NCBI GenBank assembly: GCA_027669155.1
Contig: JAQEDR010000002.1
Coordinates: 1 to 64,000 of the forward strand
Origin: Peptoniphilaceae bacterium AM52-5BH
GTDB lineage: Bacteria > Bacillota > Clostridia > Tissierellales > Peptoniphilaceae
Reading direction: 5' to 3'
Length of the DNA stretch: 64,000 nt
The position numbers were made by a program, and so were the translations under genes. This document shows positions 9,792 through 18,976 of the stretch, in pieces (positions within the stretch are counted from its first letter, which is position 1; each line of letters begins with the position of its first letter). A model generated the notes under the pieces. It saw only the letters and a list, made by a program, of their open reading frames with translations. It was not told the origin of the DNA and ran no database searches.

Positions 9792-12700
9792 ATGGGGAAT
9801 ATTTATAAAGAAATAATTGAGAAGTATTCTAAGCAAGGTATTGAGTTATATGTTGATGGGGAAAAGTTAAAATATAAATCTATAAATGGTAAATTAGATG
9901 AAGATATTTTAATGGAACTTAAATTAAATAAAGAAGGACTTAAAGAGTACATCAAGAAAATTGAGAATAAATATGATGTTGGAGATGATTATGCACCATT
10001 TCCATTATCTCCAGTTCAGACATCATATCTTTATGGAAGAGATGACTTACATTCATATGGAAATGTATCTTGTCACATTTATCAAGAATTTTTATATGAT
10101 AATTTAGACGTTTCAAAAGTACAAGATACATGGAATTACTTGATAAATAAACATGAAATGCTGAGGGCAGTTATATTTAAAGAAGGATATCAAAAAATAC
10201 TACAAAAAGTTCCAGAATATGAGGTTGTTACTGGAGATAGGATATCTATTAGAGAACAGTTAGAGGATAAAGTTTATCAATTAGAAAAATGGCCAATGTT
10301 TGATATTGGAGTATCAAATTATGGAGAAAAATCAATTTTACACTTTTCGATGGATTTTATGATATGTGATTGGTCAAGTATATGGCAACTTTTATTAGAG
10401 TTTGAGATGAAGTATTTTAAAGGAATAGAGAATGATAGACAATCTAAGATATCATTTAGGAATTACATAATAAGTGAAGAAAAGACAAAAGAAAACTCGG
10501 AATACAAGAAGGCGAAAGCATATTGGAGTCAAAAGACTAGAAAATTAAAGACATCTCCAGTAATACCTTTAAAAACGCTAAAAGAAACGGATGTTTGTAA
10601 GTTTAAAAGATTGTCTTTAACATTAGATAAGGATATGTGGGATAAATTTAAAATTTTAGCTCAAAACCATGCTTTAACACCGACAGCATCAGTATTGACT
10701 GTATATAGTGAAGTACTAAAAAAATGGAGTACAGAAAAAGAATTTCTTATAAATTTAACTTTATTTAACAAGAAAAATTTAGGGGAAAATATAGAATATT
10801 TAGTAGGCGATTTTACAAATACATCGGTAATTTCGATAAAAAACATAAAAGAATCTTTTTCAGAGTTAGCAAGAGAAGTTAATAAAGAATTATTCAGCTC
10901 AATAGATAATAGTGCATATCCTGGAGTTAATATATTAAGAGATATTGCTAAACTGCATAACTCCAAAGAATTTTTAGCACCGTATGTATTTACAAGTGCA
11001 ATAGGGTTAATTAAAAAGAGGTTGATAGGAAGATATGTGTATGGAATATCTCAAACACCGCAAGTATTTATTGATTGTCAAGCTATGGATACTGAATTAG
11101 GTTTACAGATTAATTGGGATGTTCGTGAAGGAATATTTGAAGATGATATGTTGGAGGATATGTTTAGTGAGTTTAAGAAGATTTTAATAAATTTATCGAA
11201 CAATAAAGAATTTTGGGAGAAACGTCTTGAAATTGATCTACCTAAGTGGCAACGTGAAATTAGAGAAAAAGTTAATGCTACAAATAAAAAAATTAATAAT
11301 AAGACATTATTAGAAGATTTTATAGAAAAAGTAAAATCTTATCCAGATAAGGCGGCTGTTATAGACTCTAGAGGTTCAATTTCTTATAAAGAATTATATA
11401 ATAAGTCTGTATCTATAGCTTTAGCATTGAAAGAAAAAAATGTAAAAAAAGGTGAGCATATAATTGTAAAACTACCACATAATAAAAGTCAAGTTTATAC
11501 TATTCTTGGAATACTTATGGTAGGAGCTATATATGTTCCGGTAGATTTTAATATAGAAGAAAAAAGATTAGAGAATATTTTAAAACAATGTAACTGTAAA
11601 GTTATTTTGACAAATGGCAGTTGTTATGATAGCAGACAAAGAAATTTTGTGAACATTGATGATGTAAATTATAGGTTAGATTTGATAAATATGTTTAATA
11701 TAGAACATATCGATTCGACTGATGCAGCTTATATCATGTTTACGTCAGAGACCACTGAAAATCCAAAAGGTGCTGTAATAAATCATGGCGCAGTATTTAA
11801 TACTATATATGATATAAATCAAAAATTTGAAATATCTGAGAGAGATTGCATATTAAGAATATCAAAATTAGATTTTGACTTATCTGTTTATGATATTTTT
11901 GGAATGCTATCAGTTGGAGGAACTATTGTATATCCTGATGAAAGTGAGTATTTAAATCCTGCTCATTGGGATAAATTGATTGAAGAAAATTCTGTGTCTA
12001 TATTAAATATGGTACCAGAATTAATGAAACTATATTTAAATTATTTAGAAAATTTATCAAAAAAACAAAATTTTATTAAACTAATATTGCTATCAAGAGA
12101 TTGGATTCCTTTAAATATGCCTAATGCGGTGCAAAAAACTTTTGTAGAATCTAAAATAATAGTATTGGGAGGTGCTACAGAAGCCTCTATATGGTCTAAC
12201 TATCATGAATATAAAGGTATTAAAAAGGGATGGAAAAGCATTCCGTATGTGAAACCGCTCACTAATCAACAAATTTATGTATTAGATAAAAATTTTGAAG
12301 ATTGTCCAGTTTATTGCGAAGGTAATTTATATATAGCTGGTAGAGGCTTGGCGGAAGGGTATTTAGGAGATAAAAAGTTAACAGAAGAAAAGTTCTTTAT
12401 TCATCCTCTAAAGCAGGTCAGACTTTATTCTACTGGAGATTTGGGTCGCTATTTATCAAGTGGAGAAATAGAATTTTTAGGTACGGAAGATACTCAGGTA
12501 AAAATAAGAGGCAATAGAATAGAACTTGAGGAGATAAAAAATGCTTTAATTAAGCAAAAAGTAATTTCAAATGCTATTGTAATGGTAAATGAAAATAAAA
12601 AAGAATTTCCTATTGAATCAGTAGTAACAATTGCTAGAGAAGACAGAGATGATAAATTAGATTCGCATTATGAAACTTTATTTAATAATAATGAGGATAT

Positions 12701-15164
12701 AGATATTAAAAATAAGGAATACTTATTTAGTAACAAATATAGGGAATTATGCGATATAAGAGATAAAATATGTTTAAATGCTATACTAAATGCAATGATA
12801 GATACAGACATATTAAAAAAAGAACCAAATTCTGACTTATATAAAAGAAAAAGGAAATTAAATGATAATAAATATAATTGGATAATTGACAGATGGTTAT
12901 ATCAATTGATAGAAAAAAATATAATATATGCTGAAAATGGAGATTATAAAATTCAGTCTATTTTGACATATGATGATATTGCTAATTTATGGACAAAAGT
13001 TTTTTTAAAATGGGATATTAAAAATGATAATAGTTTGAAGTACTTAAAGTATGTCAAAGACAGCACGGATAATTTAGTAGAAATTTTAAATGGGAAGATT
13101 GATCCAGTAAATATATTATATCCTGAGGGTTCTGATATTTACACTGATGCAATGTATAATACAAGTATAAATTCTATTGTTATTAATAATTTTTACTGTA
13201 ATTTTATTAATGAGTATATTAAAAATAATAATCATAGGAAAATAAGAATTTTAGAAATAGGTGCCGGAACTGGGGCAACATCTGAAAAAATAATAGATTT
13301 ATTAAATGGTGTAGATTATGAATATCATTTTACAGATGGAAAGAAATATTTTTTATCTAAAGCTAAAAAGAAGTTTGAAGATAATAAAAATGTTAAGATC
13401 TATCAATTGGACATTAATGAAGATCCTATAAAAATAGGAATAGAATACAATTATTTTGATATAATAATTGGCGCTTATGTTTTAGAAAATGCTAAAGATG
13501 TTGTAAGTAGTTTAAATTATATAAGAAATATATGTGCGCCTAAGGGATACTTACTATTTTCTGAGCCTATACGTAATGAACCGTGGATAATTGCATCTCA
13601 AGTATTTATGATGGAAAAACCATTAGATTCATTAAGGAAAAACAGATTTTTCTTATCAATAGAAGAATGGAAGAATATATTATATGAAAACAATGAAAAA
13701 ATCTTTACTTTACCAAGAGAAGAATCTGTTATAGAGAAATTAGGAATGGTTTTGTTTATAAAACAGTTTAAAAGTGATTATTCTTTTATCAATAGAGAGA
13801 AAATATATAATAATCTTAAGATATGTTTACCTATTGATTTGATGCCTGACAAAATAACTTTTTTAGAAAAATTCAAATTGACTTCAAATGGTATAGTTGA
13901 CATAAAGAAAAATTTTTCATATGAAACGGATTATTTGAGATGTGCAGAAAATGGATCTATTAATTTTAATTCAAAAAAAACATCTATACCAAAAGAAGTA
14001 TTGAATATTTGTGCTAAATTTTTAGATGAAGAAGAATTAAATTTAAATAAGAATTTATATGAATGTGGAGCTGATTCATTGATTTTAGCTCAAATAGCAG
14101 CTGAAATTATAAAAAGCATTGAATCAAGTAGCACATTTGAATCTATACTTAGAGAATTAATAGATGAACCAACTTTTTATAGGATTTCTGAGTTATTGAA
14201 AGGCGGAAACGGTAAAGAGCATAATATTTCTAATGATGAATTTATATACTCAAAAAAATATAGTGCAGCCATCGAGGATAAAAGATTAAGAGTTATATTA
14301 CATGGAGCTTTTGGAAATCTTGAAAATTTAAAAAATTTAGCAATGGAATTATGTTCTCAAAATAAAGGAGATATATTATTGATGGGTGTATCAGATATAG
14401 GTAAGTATTTAGATATAAATTCAGATGAATTAGTTGAAAAATTGTCAAATGAGTATTATAAAGAAATACAAAAATTTTCTCCAACAAATGTTCAAATAAT
14501 AGGATATAGCTTTAGCGGGGTAGTTGCAATAGAAGTTTCTAGGAGATTATTAGAAGCAGGAATTTTAGTAGATAATTTAGCAGTTATAGAAGGTGGAAGC
14601 TTGTTAAATTATAATTATGATGAATTATTATTGGAATTTAATTTCTTACAAGCATTTAATATTGAAATTTCAGATATAGGATTTAAAGAAACAAATATAT
14701 TAGATATAGCATTTTCTAATATGGATAATAATTATGAGAATGCAATGACGGTTAATAATATATTGAGTAAAATGCGATTCGAAGAAGATATACTTTATGT
14801 AAAAAAATTAAATTCTTTATCTCAACAAAAAAGATTTGAATTATATTATAATTTAGTAAAAAATAAGGGAAATTCAATTACAAAAAAATCTTTTTTAGAT
14901 ATGTATAAAATTTTCATAAAGTCATTTAATGCTCAAAAATTTATGCCTGAAATATATTTTGGGGATATAGATTACTATATAGCAAAAGATAATGTTGGTG
15001 CATATAAGCACTTTAATATCCTAGCTGAAAATTGGAAGAATATAATTATTGGCGATATTAGAAAATTTTATATACCAGGCAATCATTATAGTTCAGTACA
15101 AGAAAAGTCAAACTCAAAAGTTTTAGCAAATATGTTAAATGAAAATATGTCGAGCGAAATATAG
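9792..15164 (+). CDS. NRPS Cy-A(MT)-PCP-TE with apparently inactive adenylation domain
   Basis: This 1790-residue protein follows a strong AAGGAGG site. In order it has: a TubC-like docking domain (1-60); a Cy domain (FPLSPVQTSYLYGR; D188, D193, S196); a cysteine-type A domain (DLSVYDIFG, GGATEASIW); an inserted methyltransferase with an intact SAM loop (LEIGAGTG, L1154-G1161); a carrier protein (ADSL, S1429); and a thioesterase (GYSFSG with S1573, His1765 near the end). This is PchF-like. The A domain departs from consensus where catalysis occurs. In A3 both loop glycines are Glu (TSETTENPKG, E653 and E656), A8 reads GTED instead of GRxD, and the A10 lysine is lost (NGIVDI, I1368). The likely cysteine specificity residues are kept. 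Probable role: last module, loaded in trans, methylating and then releasing the product. Confidence 0.9.
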   Translation: MGNIYKEIIEKYSKQGIELYVDGEKLKYKSINGKLDEDILMELKLNKEGLKEYIKKIENKYDVGDDYAPFPLSPVQTSYLYGRDDLHSYGNVSCHIYQEFLYDNLDVSKVQDTWNYLINKHEMLRAVIFKEGYQKILQKVPEYEVVTGDRISIREQLEDKVYQLEKWPMFDIGVSNYGEKSILHFSMDFMICDWSSIWQLLLEFEMKYFKGIENDRQSKISFRNYIISEEKTKENSEYKKAKAYWSQKTRKLKTSPVIPLKTLKETDVCKFKRLSLTLDKDMWDKFKILAQNHALTPTASVLTVYSEVLKKWSTEKEFLINLTLFNKKNLGENIEYLVGDFTNTSVISIKNIKESFSELAREVNKELFSSIDNSAYPGVNILRDIAKLHNSKEFLAPYVFTSAIGLIKKRLIGRYVYGISQTPQVFIDCQAMDTELGLQINWDVREGIFEDDMLEDMFSEFKKILINLSNNKEFWEKRLEIDLPKWQREIREKVNATNKKINNKTLLEDFIEKVKSYPDKAAVIDSRGSISYKELYNKSVSIALALKEKNVKKGEHIIVKLPHNKSQVYTILGILMVGAIYVPVDFNIEEKRLENILKQCNCKVILTNGSCYDSRQRNFVNIDDVNYRLDLINMFNIEHIDSTDAAYIMFTSETTENPKGAVINHGAVFNTIYDINQKFEISERDCILRISKLDFDLSVYDIFGMLSVGGTIVYPDESEYLNPAHWDKLIEENSVSILNMVPELMKLYLNYLENLSKKQNFIKLILLSRDWIPLNMPNAVQKTFVESKIIVLGGATEASIWSNYHEYKGIKKGWKSIPYVKPLTNQQIYVLDKNFEDCPVYCEGNLYIAGRGLAEGYLGDKKLTEEKFFIHPLKQVRLYSTGDLGRYLSSGEIEFLGTEDTQVKIRGNRIELEEIKNALIKQKVISNAIVMVNENKKEFPIESVVTIAREDRDDKLDSHYETLFNNNEDIDIKNKEYLFSNKYRELCDIRDKICLNAILNAMIDTDILKKEPNSDLYKRKRKLNDNKYNWIIDRWLYQLIEKNIIYAENGDYKIQSILTYDDIANLWTKVFLKWDIKNDNSLKYLKYVKDSTDNLVEILNGKIDPVNILYPEGSDIYTDAMYNTSINSIVINNFYCNFINEYIKNNNHRKIRILEIGAGTGATSEKIIDLLNGVDYEYHFTDGKKYFLSKAKKKFEDNKNVKIYQLDINEDPIKIGIEYNYFDIIIGAYVLENAKDVVSSLNYIRNICAPKGYLLFSEPIRNEPWIIASQVFMMEKPLDSLRKNRFFLSIEEWKNILYENNEKIFTLPREESVIEKLGMVLFIKQFKSDYSFINREKIYNNLKICLPIDLMPDKITFLEKFKLTSNGIVDIKKNFSYETDYLRCAENGSINFNSKKTSIPKEVLNICAKFLDEEELNLNKNLYECGADSLILAQIAAEIIKSIESSSTFESILRELIDEPTFYRISELLKGGNGKEHNISNDEFIYSKKYSAAIEDKRLRVILHGAFGNLENLKNLAMELCSQNKGDILLMGVSDIGKYLDINSDELVEKLSNEYYKEIQKFSPTNVQIIGYSFSGVVAIEVSRRLLEAGILVDNLAVIEGGSLLNYNYDELLLEFNFLQAFNIEISDIGFKETNILDIAFSNMDNNYENAMTVNNILSKMRFEEDILYVKKLNSLSQQKRFELYYNLVKNKGNSITKKSFLDMYKIFIKSFNAQKFMPEIYFGDIDYYIAKDNVGAYKHFNILAENWKNIIIGDIRKFYIPGNHYSSVQEKSNSKVLANMLNENMSSEI

Positions 15165-15231
15165 AGAATAAAGTATATATTATAATAAATATTTAAAAAA
15201 GAAAGCATATCGTTTTGTGGGAGGTGAAAAA

Positions 15232-17403
15232 ATGATAGAAACAATTATTTGTGGAAAAGTATCAGGAAATTTTATTGTAGAATCTTTATTTAAATTAAAA
15301 GATATAATTGAAATATCAGGAATTTTTGAAGTTAATTCTAAGACAACAATTAGAGATGCATATTTTAATAATTTGCCACTTTTTACAAATATAAAAAATA
15401 TCCCTAATAATACTAAACTTGCATATGTTCCATTTAATTCTGAAATTAATAGAGATGTAGATATTGTTAGCTATCTATTAAATAGAGGAATAAACGTAAT
15501 TGAAGAAATTCCTAAAAGTAAAAAAGATACAATAAAATATTTAAAGGAAATAAAAAGTAAAAACTGTTACTATCTTATTAGAAATTTATATGAAGAAACA
15601 GAAATTTCAAAAATGTTTATAAGAAAAGCGAAACAAATAATGCAAGAACAAAAAATAATATATATTGATTCGTTTATATCTAAAGATATGTTATTTTCTA
15701 TTTTTAAAATTATTAAGTCAAGCCTTAATGAGAATTTTTGTTTTGATATAAAAACATTTAGTCATGATGAATTTATTACCATTAATGGGAAAATATCGGA
15801 AATAACATTTTGCTTTAAAGTATATGATCCTATAAATATTAATAACAGATGCAAATACTATGAAAATAAATTGGAGTTTGTATTTGAAGATGGTAGTTTG
15901 ATTTTAGAAATTTTTAAAAATATAATTATCTGGGAAAATAGAAGAAATTTATTTTTTGATAAAGATAACATAAATATAAATTTATACAATGCAGAACAAC
16001 TACTAAATTTAAAAACATCTTTTACAGTCGAAAATAAAACAGATTTAAATGAAGAATTATTACTTTTGGTAAAAAAACAGATCACTTTTTTAAATAACAT
16101 GAAGAATGATGGAAGAAAATATTTGCCAAAGGTACACGAGATTATTAAAGATGTTCAATTATTTGATGAATTTGAATATTTAGTAAGAAAGTTTGATTTA
16201 AAAGATGACCTTACAATAAAACAAAACTCATATTTATCCTCAAATTTAGAAAAAAATGAGTGGTTGTATGAAACACCTAATTTAATGAATATTCATTGTA
16301 TACAAGATGTTGAAAGAAGGTACTCATTTATAGATCATGTTCATGTAAATAAATTTTTAGAATCGATAAATATGTATATATATTTGTCCATGATATTGTT
16401 TTTTCAAAATAATGGTGTTTTTATTGATTGTAATCGCAAATATAATATAAATGAGATTATTGAAAAAAACTTTAATAGTAGAAATAAAAATATTATATTA
16501 AGATGGTTAAATATATTATTCGAAAATGAATTTATACATCTAGAAAATAATAATTGTTATTTGCGTAAAGTCGTGAATAAAAATAATATTGATAGATATT
16601 ATGAAGATGCAAAGAACTTATGGGATTGGAAATTAGGAGATCCGTTGTCTATAGATTATATAAATCAAAATATAAAATATTTACAAGAATTATTTGATGG
16701 AAAGAAAAAATGTAATTCTATATTATTTCCTGAGGGAGACCTGAAATATGCAAAGGCATTATATAAGAACAACATGGTATATAGATATATTAATGACTTA
16801 GTAGCAATAACTATATCTGATTATGTAAAAAAATATTCTAGTGGAATTAATAAGATAAAAATTTTAGAAATAGGAGCTGGAATAGGAGCTACTACAGATA
16901 GTGTATTAAAAAGATTAATAGATGAAAATTTGATTGATGAAGTATTATATAAATATACAGATATATCGAATTTTTTTATCCAGTGTGCAAAAAGCAAATA
17001 TGAAAATGTAGTTAGTAACATCGAATATGAAAAGATTGATATAGATAAAGATATGGAAAAGTTAGGAAAGGAAACTTTTGATATAGTGATAGCTGTAGGT
17101 GTATTAAATAATTCTGGAAAATTAAATACAGTATTGAGAGAGATATATAATACTGTAAAAAAAGATAGTCTTATATTAATTGCAGAACCAGTTAAAGAAC
17201 CTCCTGAAATGCTTGTTTCTCAAGTTTTTATGATGACAAAACCAACAGATATTAGGCTAGAGAAAAATAGAACATTTTTAAATAGATTAGAATGGCTTGA
17301 TTTATTAAAGGATACATTTGATAAAAAACAAATTCTTACTTATCCTAAAAATACACACGCCTTGTATGAATTTGGGCAACAATTATTTGTTGTTAAAATA
17401 TAA
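15232..17403 (+). CDS. Imide-reductase-like domain fused to a stand-alone NRPS-type methyltransferase
   Basis: The ATG at 15232 is preferred over an upstream in-frame GTG because GGGAGGTG sits just before it, and the resulting start (MIETIICG) aligns with the other two reductases. The protein has 723 residues. Residues 1-310 resemble the thiazolinyl imide reductases, with IICGKVSG and the NLYE tyrosine, but EHPxH has become EEIPKS. Residues about 340-723 resemble the methyltransferase domain embedded in pyochelin/yersiniabactin-type synthetases: FPEGDLKYAKALY, then an intact SAM loop LEIGAGIG (L545-G552), then AEPVKEPPEMLVSQVFMM. This combination in one chain is not one I know. It probably methylates a carrier-bound intermediate; whether the reductase part is active is open. 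Confidence 0.78.
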   Translation: MIETIICGKVSGNFIVESLFKLKDIIEISGIFEVNSKTTIRDAYFNNLPLFTNIKNIPNNTKLAYVPFNSEINRDVDIVSYLLNRGINVIEEIPKSKKDTIKYLKEIKSKNCYYLIRNLYEETEISKMFIRKAKQIMQEQKIIYIDSFISKDMLFSIFKIIKSSLNENFCFDIKTFSHDEFITINGKISEITFCFKVYDPININNRCKYYENKLEFVFEDGSLILEIFKNIIIWENRRNLFFDKDNININLYNAEQLLNLKTSFTVENKTDLNEELLLLVKKQITFLNNMKNDGRKYLPKVHEIIKDVQLFDEFEYLVRKFDLKDDLTIKQNSYLSSNLEKNEWLYETPNLMNIHCIQDVERRYSFIDHVHVNKFLESINMYIYLSMILFFQNNGVFIDCNRKYNINEIIEKNFNSRNKNIILRWLNILFENEFIHLENNNCYLRKVVNKNNIDRYYEDAKNLWDWKLGDPLSIDYINQNIKYLQELFDGKKKCNSILFPEGDLKYAKALYKNNMVYRYINDLVAITISDYVKKYSSGINKIKILEIGAGIGATTDSVLKRLIDENLIDEVLYKYTDISNFFIQCAKSKYENVVSNIEYEKIDIDKDMEKLGKETFDIVIAVGVLNNSGKLNTVLREIYNTVKKDSLILIAEPVKEPPEMLVSQVFMMTKPTDIRLEKNRTFLNRLEWLDLLKDTFDKKQILTYPKNTHALYEFGQQLFVVKI

Positions 17404-17426
17404 AAAAAGTAGATAAATAAGTAGTC

Positions 17427-18083
17427 ATGAAAGAAACAATTATTTTAGTATGTGGAGCTTTTCATTATGAATGGTGCTGGAATGAATATTTTATACCATA
17501 CTTTAAGGAAAAAGGATACAATTTACATGTGCATGCATTATCAAAAGAAGCTAAAAATTTAAAAGATTCTATGAAAATATTAAGGGAAAATATTAAAAAA
17601 ATTGATACAGAGTTTATTTTTATAACACATTCTATGGGTAATTTGTTTATAAATGAATTTTTAAAAACTTATAAAGATTGTGTGCCGAAATCAATGGTTT
17701 TTTTAATGCCATTTCCAATTGAAAACAGGATTAAAAATTTATTCTTTACTAATAAGAATTATATTAAGTTGACAAGGGAAGAATTCTTTTTTTCTGGAAG
17801 AGTTAATAACGCTAAAAAGTATATTGATAAAATGAATAAGGAACCTCTAAGCATAAGAATGTTGCCTGTTATTTATTCCTCAATTAAAGAAATAGAATTT
17901 AATGTTCCAATATTAACCATATATTCTAAAAATGACAATTGTTTACTCGGAGAATCAGTAATGGAATCAGCTAAGTTGTATAAATCAAAAATTGTTGTTT
18001 TAGACGATGTATGTCATGATTGTATGCTTGATCCAGAATGGAAACTAGTAGCGGACCTAACAAGAGAATTTATAGAGAATTAA
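17427..18083 (+). CDS. Alpha/beta hydrolase (possible editing thioesterase)
   Basis: This 218-residue protein has an alpha/beta-hydrolase fold: VCGAFHYEW oxyanion region, nucleophile elbow THSMGN, acid in YSKNDNC and a late histidine in VCHDCMLD. It is the last gene of the biosynthetic run, 23 bases after the methyltransferase fusion. By position it could be a housekeeping (type II) thioesterase that clears misloaded carrier proteins, as YbtT does in yersiniabactin synthesis, although the sequence is closer to general esterases. A hydrolase of the finished metallophore is another option. Confidence 0.75.
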   Translation: MKETIILVCGAFHYEWCWNEYFIPYFKEKGYNLHVHALSKEAKNLKDSMKILRENIKKIDTEFIFITHSMGNLFINEFLKTYKDCVPKSMVFLMPFPIENRIKNLFFTNKNYIKLTREEFFFSGRVNNAKKYIDKMNKEPLSIRMLPVIYSSIKEIEFNVPILTIYSKNDNCLLGESVMESAKLYKSKIVVLDDVCHDCMLDPEWKLVADLTREFIEN

Positions 18084-18123
18084 ATAAAATGTTATCATAA
18101 AAAAATATATTTGATAGTGATTA

Positions 18124-18153
18124 TTGACTTCATTAGCTTCTTTATGCTAAAAT
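18124..18153 (+). promoter_or_regulatory. Sigma-A promoter with extended -10 for the TetR gene
   Basis: TTGACT at 18124-18129 is followed after 18 bases by TAAAAT at 18148-18153, preceded by TGC (extended -10). It lies between the end of the hydrolase gene and the TetR coding region and is the first good promoter after the biosynthetic run. Confidence 0.65.
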
Positions 18154-18193
18154 ATAGTAAACGGTGTTATCTTAATTTGGGAGGTGAAACTTA

Positions 18194-18805
18194 CTGAGAG
18201 ACAAAGATGTTACAATAAAGAAAATATTAAAAAGTGCAGAAAGCGAGTTTACAGAGCATGGATTCGAAGAGGCTTCTATTCGCACTATTGCTAAAAATGC
18301 AGGAATTACGCCTGGTGCAATATATAAGCATTTTAAATCTAAAGAAGATATTTTTAGGGTACTTGTAAGTCCTATATTTAATCACTTATACAGAAGAAGT
18401 AAAGAATTGACAAATCAAGCGATAGAAGAAATTAAAGTAAATGGTTTACAAGCTTTTGTAGAAAAATCTGATGATAGTAATAGGGAATTATTGGAATTTA
18501 TTTACCAAAACGAACCTATAGTTAATCTTCTGTTTAACTGTTCTCAGGGTACGGAATTTGAATCAATTCGTCATGATTTAGTGAATCTTGAAGTGCAGGG
18601 TGCTAAGAAATTAATTGAGATTCTTAAAGAAAAAAAGATTGAAGTAAATGATTTGAATGATGATGAACTTCATGTTCTTTATACAATGGCATGTACGCCT
18701 TTATTTGAGGTAATCACACATAGGTATCCATATAATGAAGCCTTAAATTTTATCTATATGATGGAGGCAGCAATGAATTTTGGTTGGAGTAGGATTATTA
18801 AATGA
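18194..18805 (+). CDS. TetR/AcrR-family regulator, probable CTG start
   Basis: The helix-turn-helix is plain (ASIRTIAKNAGITPGAIYKHF), followed by a ligand domain of normal size. The first in-frame ATG lies far downstream, inside the protein and past the HTH. The reading frame is open from just after a TGA at 18185. The only plausible initiation codon after GGAGG (18180-18184) is CTG at 18194, 9 bases away, giving 203 residues, which is usual for TetR proteins. It has its own promoter and lies between the biosynthetic and transport operons. It probably controls one or both, perhaps sensing the metallophore. Confidence 0.75.
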   Translation: MRDKDVTIKKILKSAESEFTEHGFEEASIRTIAKNAGITPGAIYKHFKSKEDIFRVLVSPIFNHLYRRSKELTNQAIEEIKVNGLQAFVEKSDDSNRELLEFIYQNEPIVNLLFNCSQGTEFESIRHDLVNLEVQGAKKLIEILKEKKIEVNDLNDDELHVLYTMACTPLFEVITHRYPYNEALNFIYMMEAAMNFGWSRIIK

Positions 18806-18840
18806 AAACATAATATAAAATTAAAAAATAATAAATTTTG

Positions 18841-18861
18841 AAATCGGGTTAATCCCGATTT
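18841..18861 (+). terminator. Rho-independent terminator after the TetR gene
   Basis: AAATCGGG and CCCGATTT form an 8-bp stem with a 5-base loop, followed by TTCTGCGTTTT. It separates the regulator from the transport operon. Confidence 0.65.
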
Positions 18862-18898
18862 TCTGCGTTTTATGGAAAGTAAACAAAAATAAGAAAAA

Positions 18899-18947
18899 TT
18901 TACCAGTAAAGATTATTTTGAATCAATCATATTGTAACTGGTAAATA
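18899..18947 (+). promoter_or_regulatory. Transport-operon promoter bracketed by two operator-like near-palindromes
   Basis: TTTACCAGTAAA (18899-18910) and GTAACTGGTAAA (18934-18945) are related near-palindromes. Their outer nine bases form a perfect inverted repeat (TTTACCAGT / ACTGGTAAA). Between and under them lies a promoter: TTGAAT at 18918-18923, 18 bases, and TAAATA at 18942-18947 preceded by TGG. The downstream copy covers the -10 region, which suggests repression. Each copy matches the streptococcal AdcR/ZitR zinc box TTAACYRGTTAA at 10 of 12 positions. The binder could equally be the neighbouring TetR protein. Confidence 0.55.
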
Positions 18948-18976
18948 AATATAAAAATTTAAATGGAGGTATTCAA

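Noticed and set aside
18407-18805. TetR gene read as truncated, starting at the first ATG
   Set aside because: The HTH is encoded in the same frame just upstream behind a strong ribosome site, so a non-ATG start explains it better.
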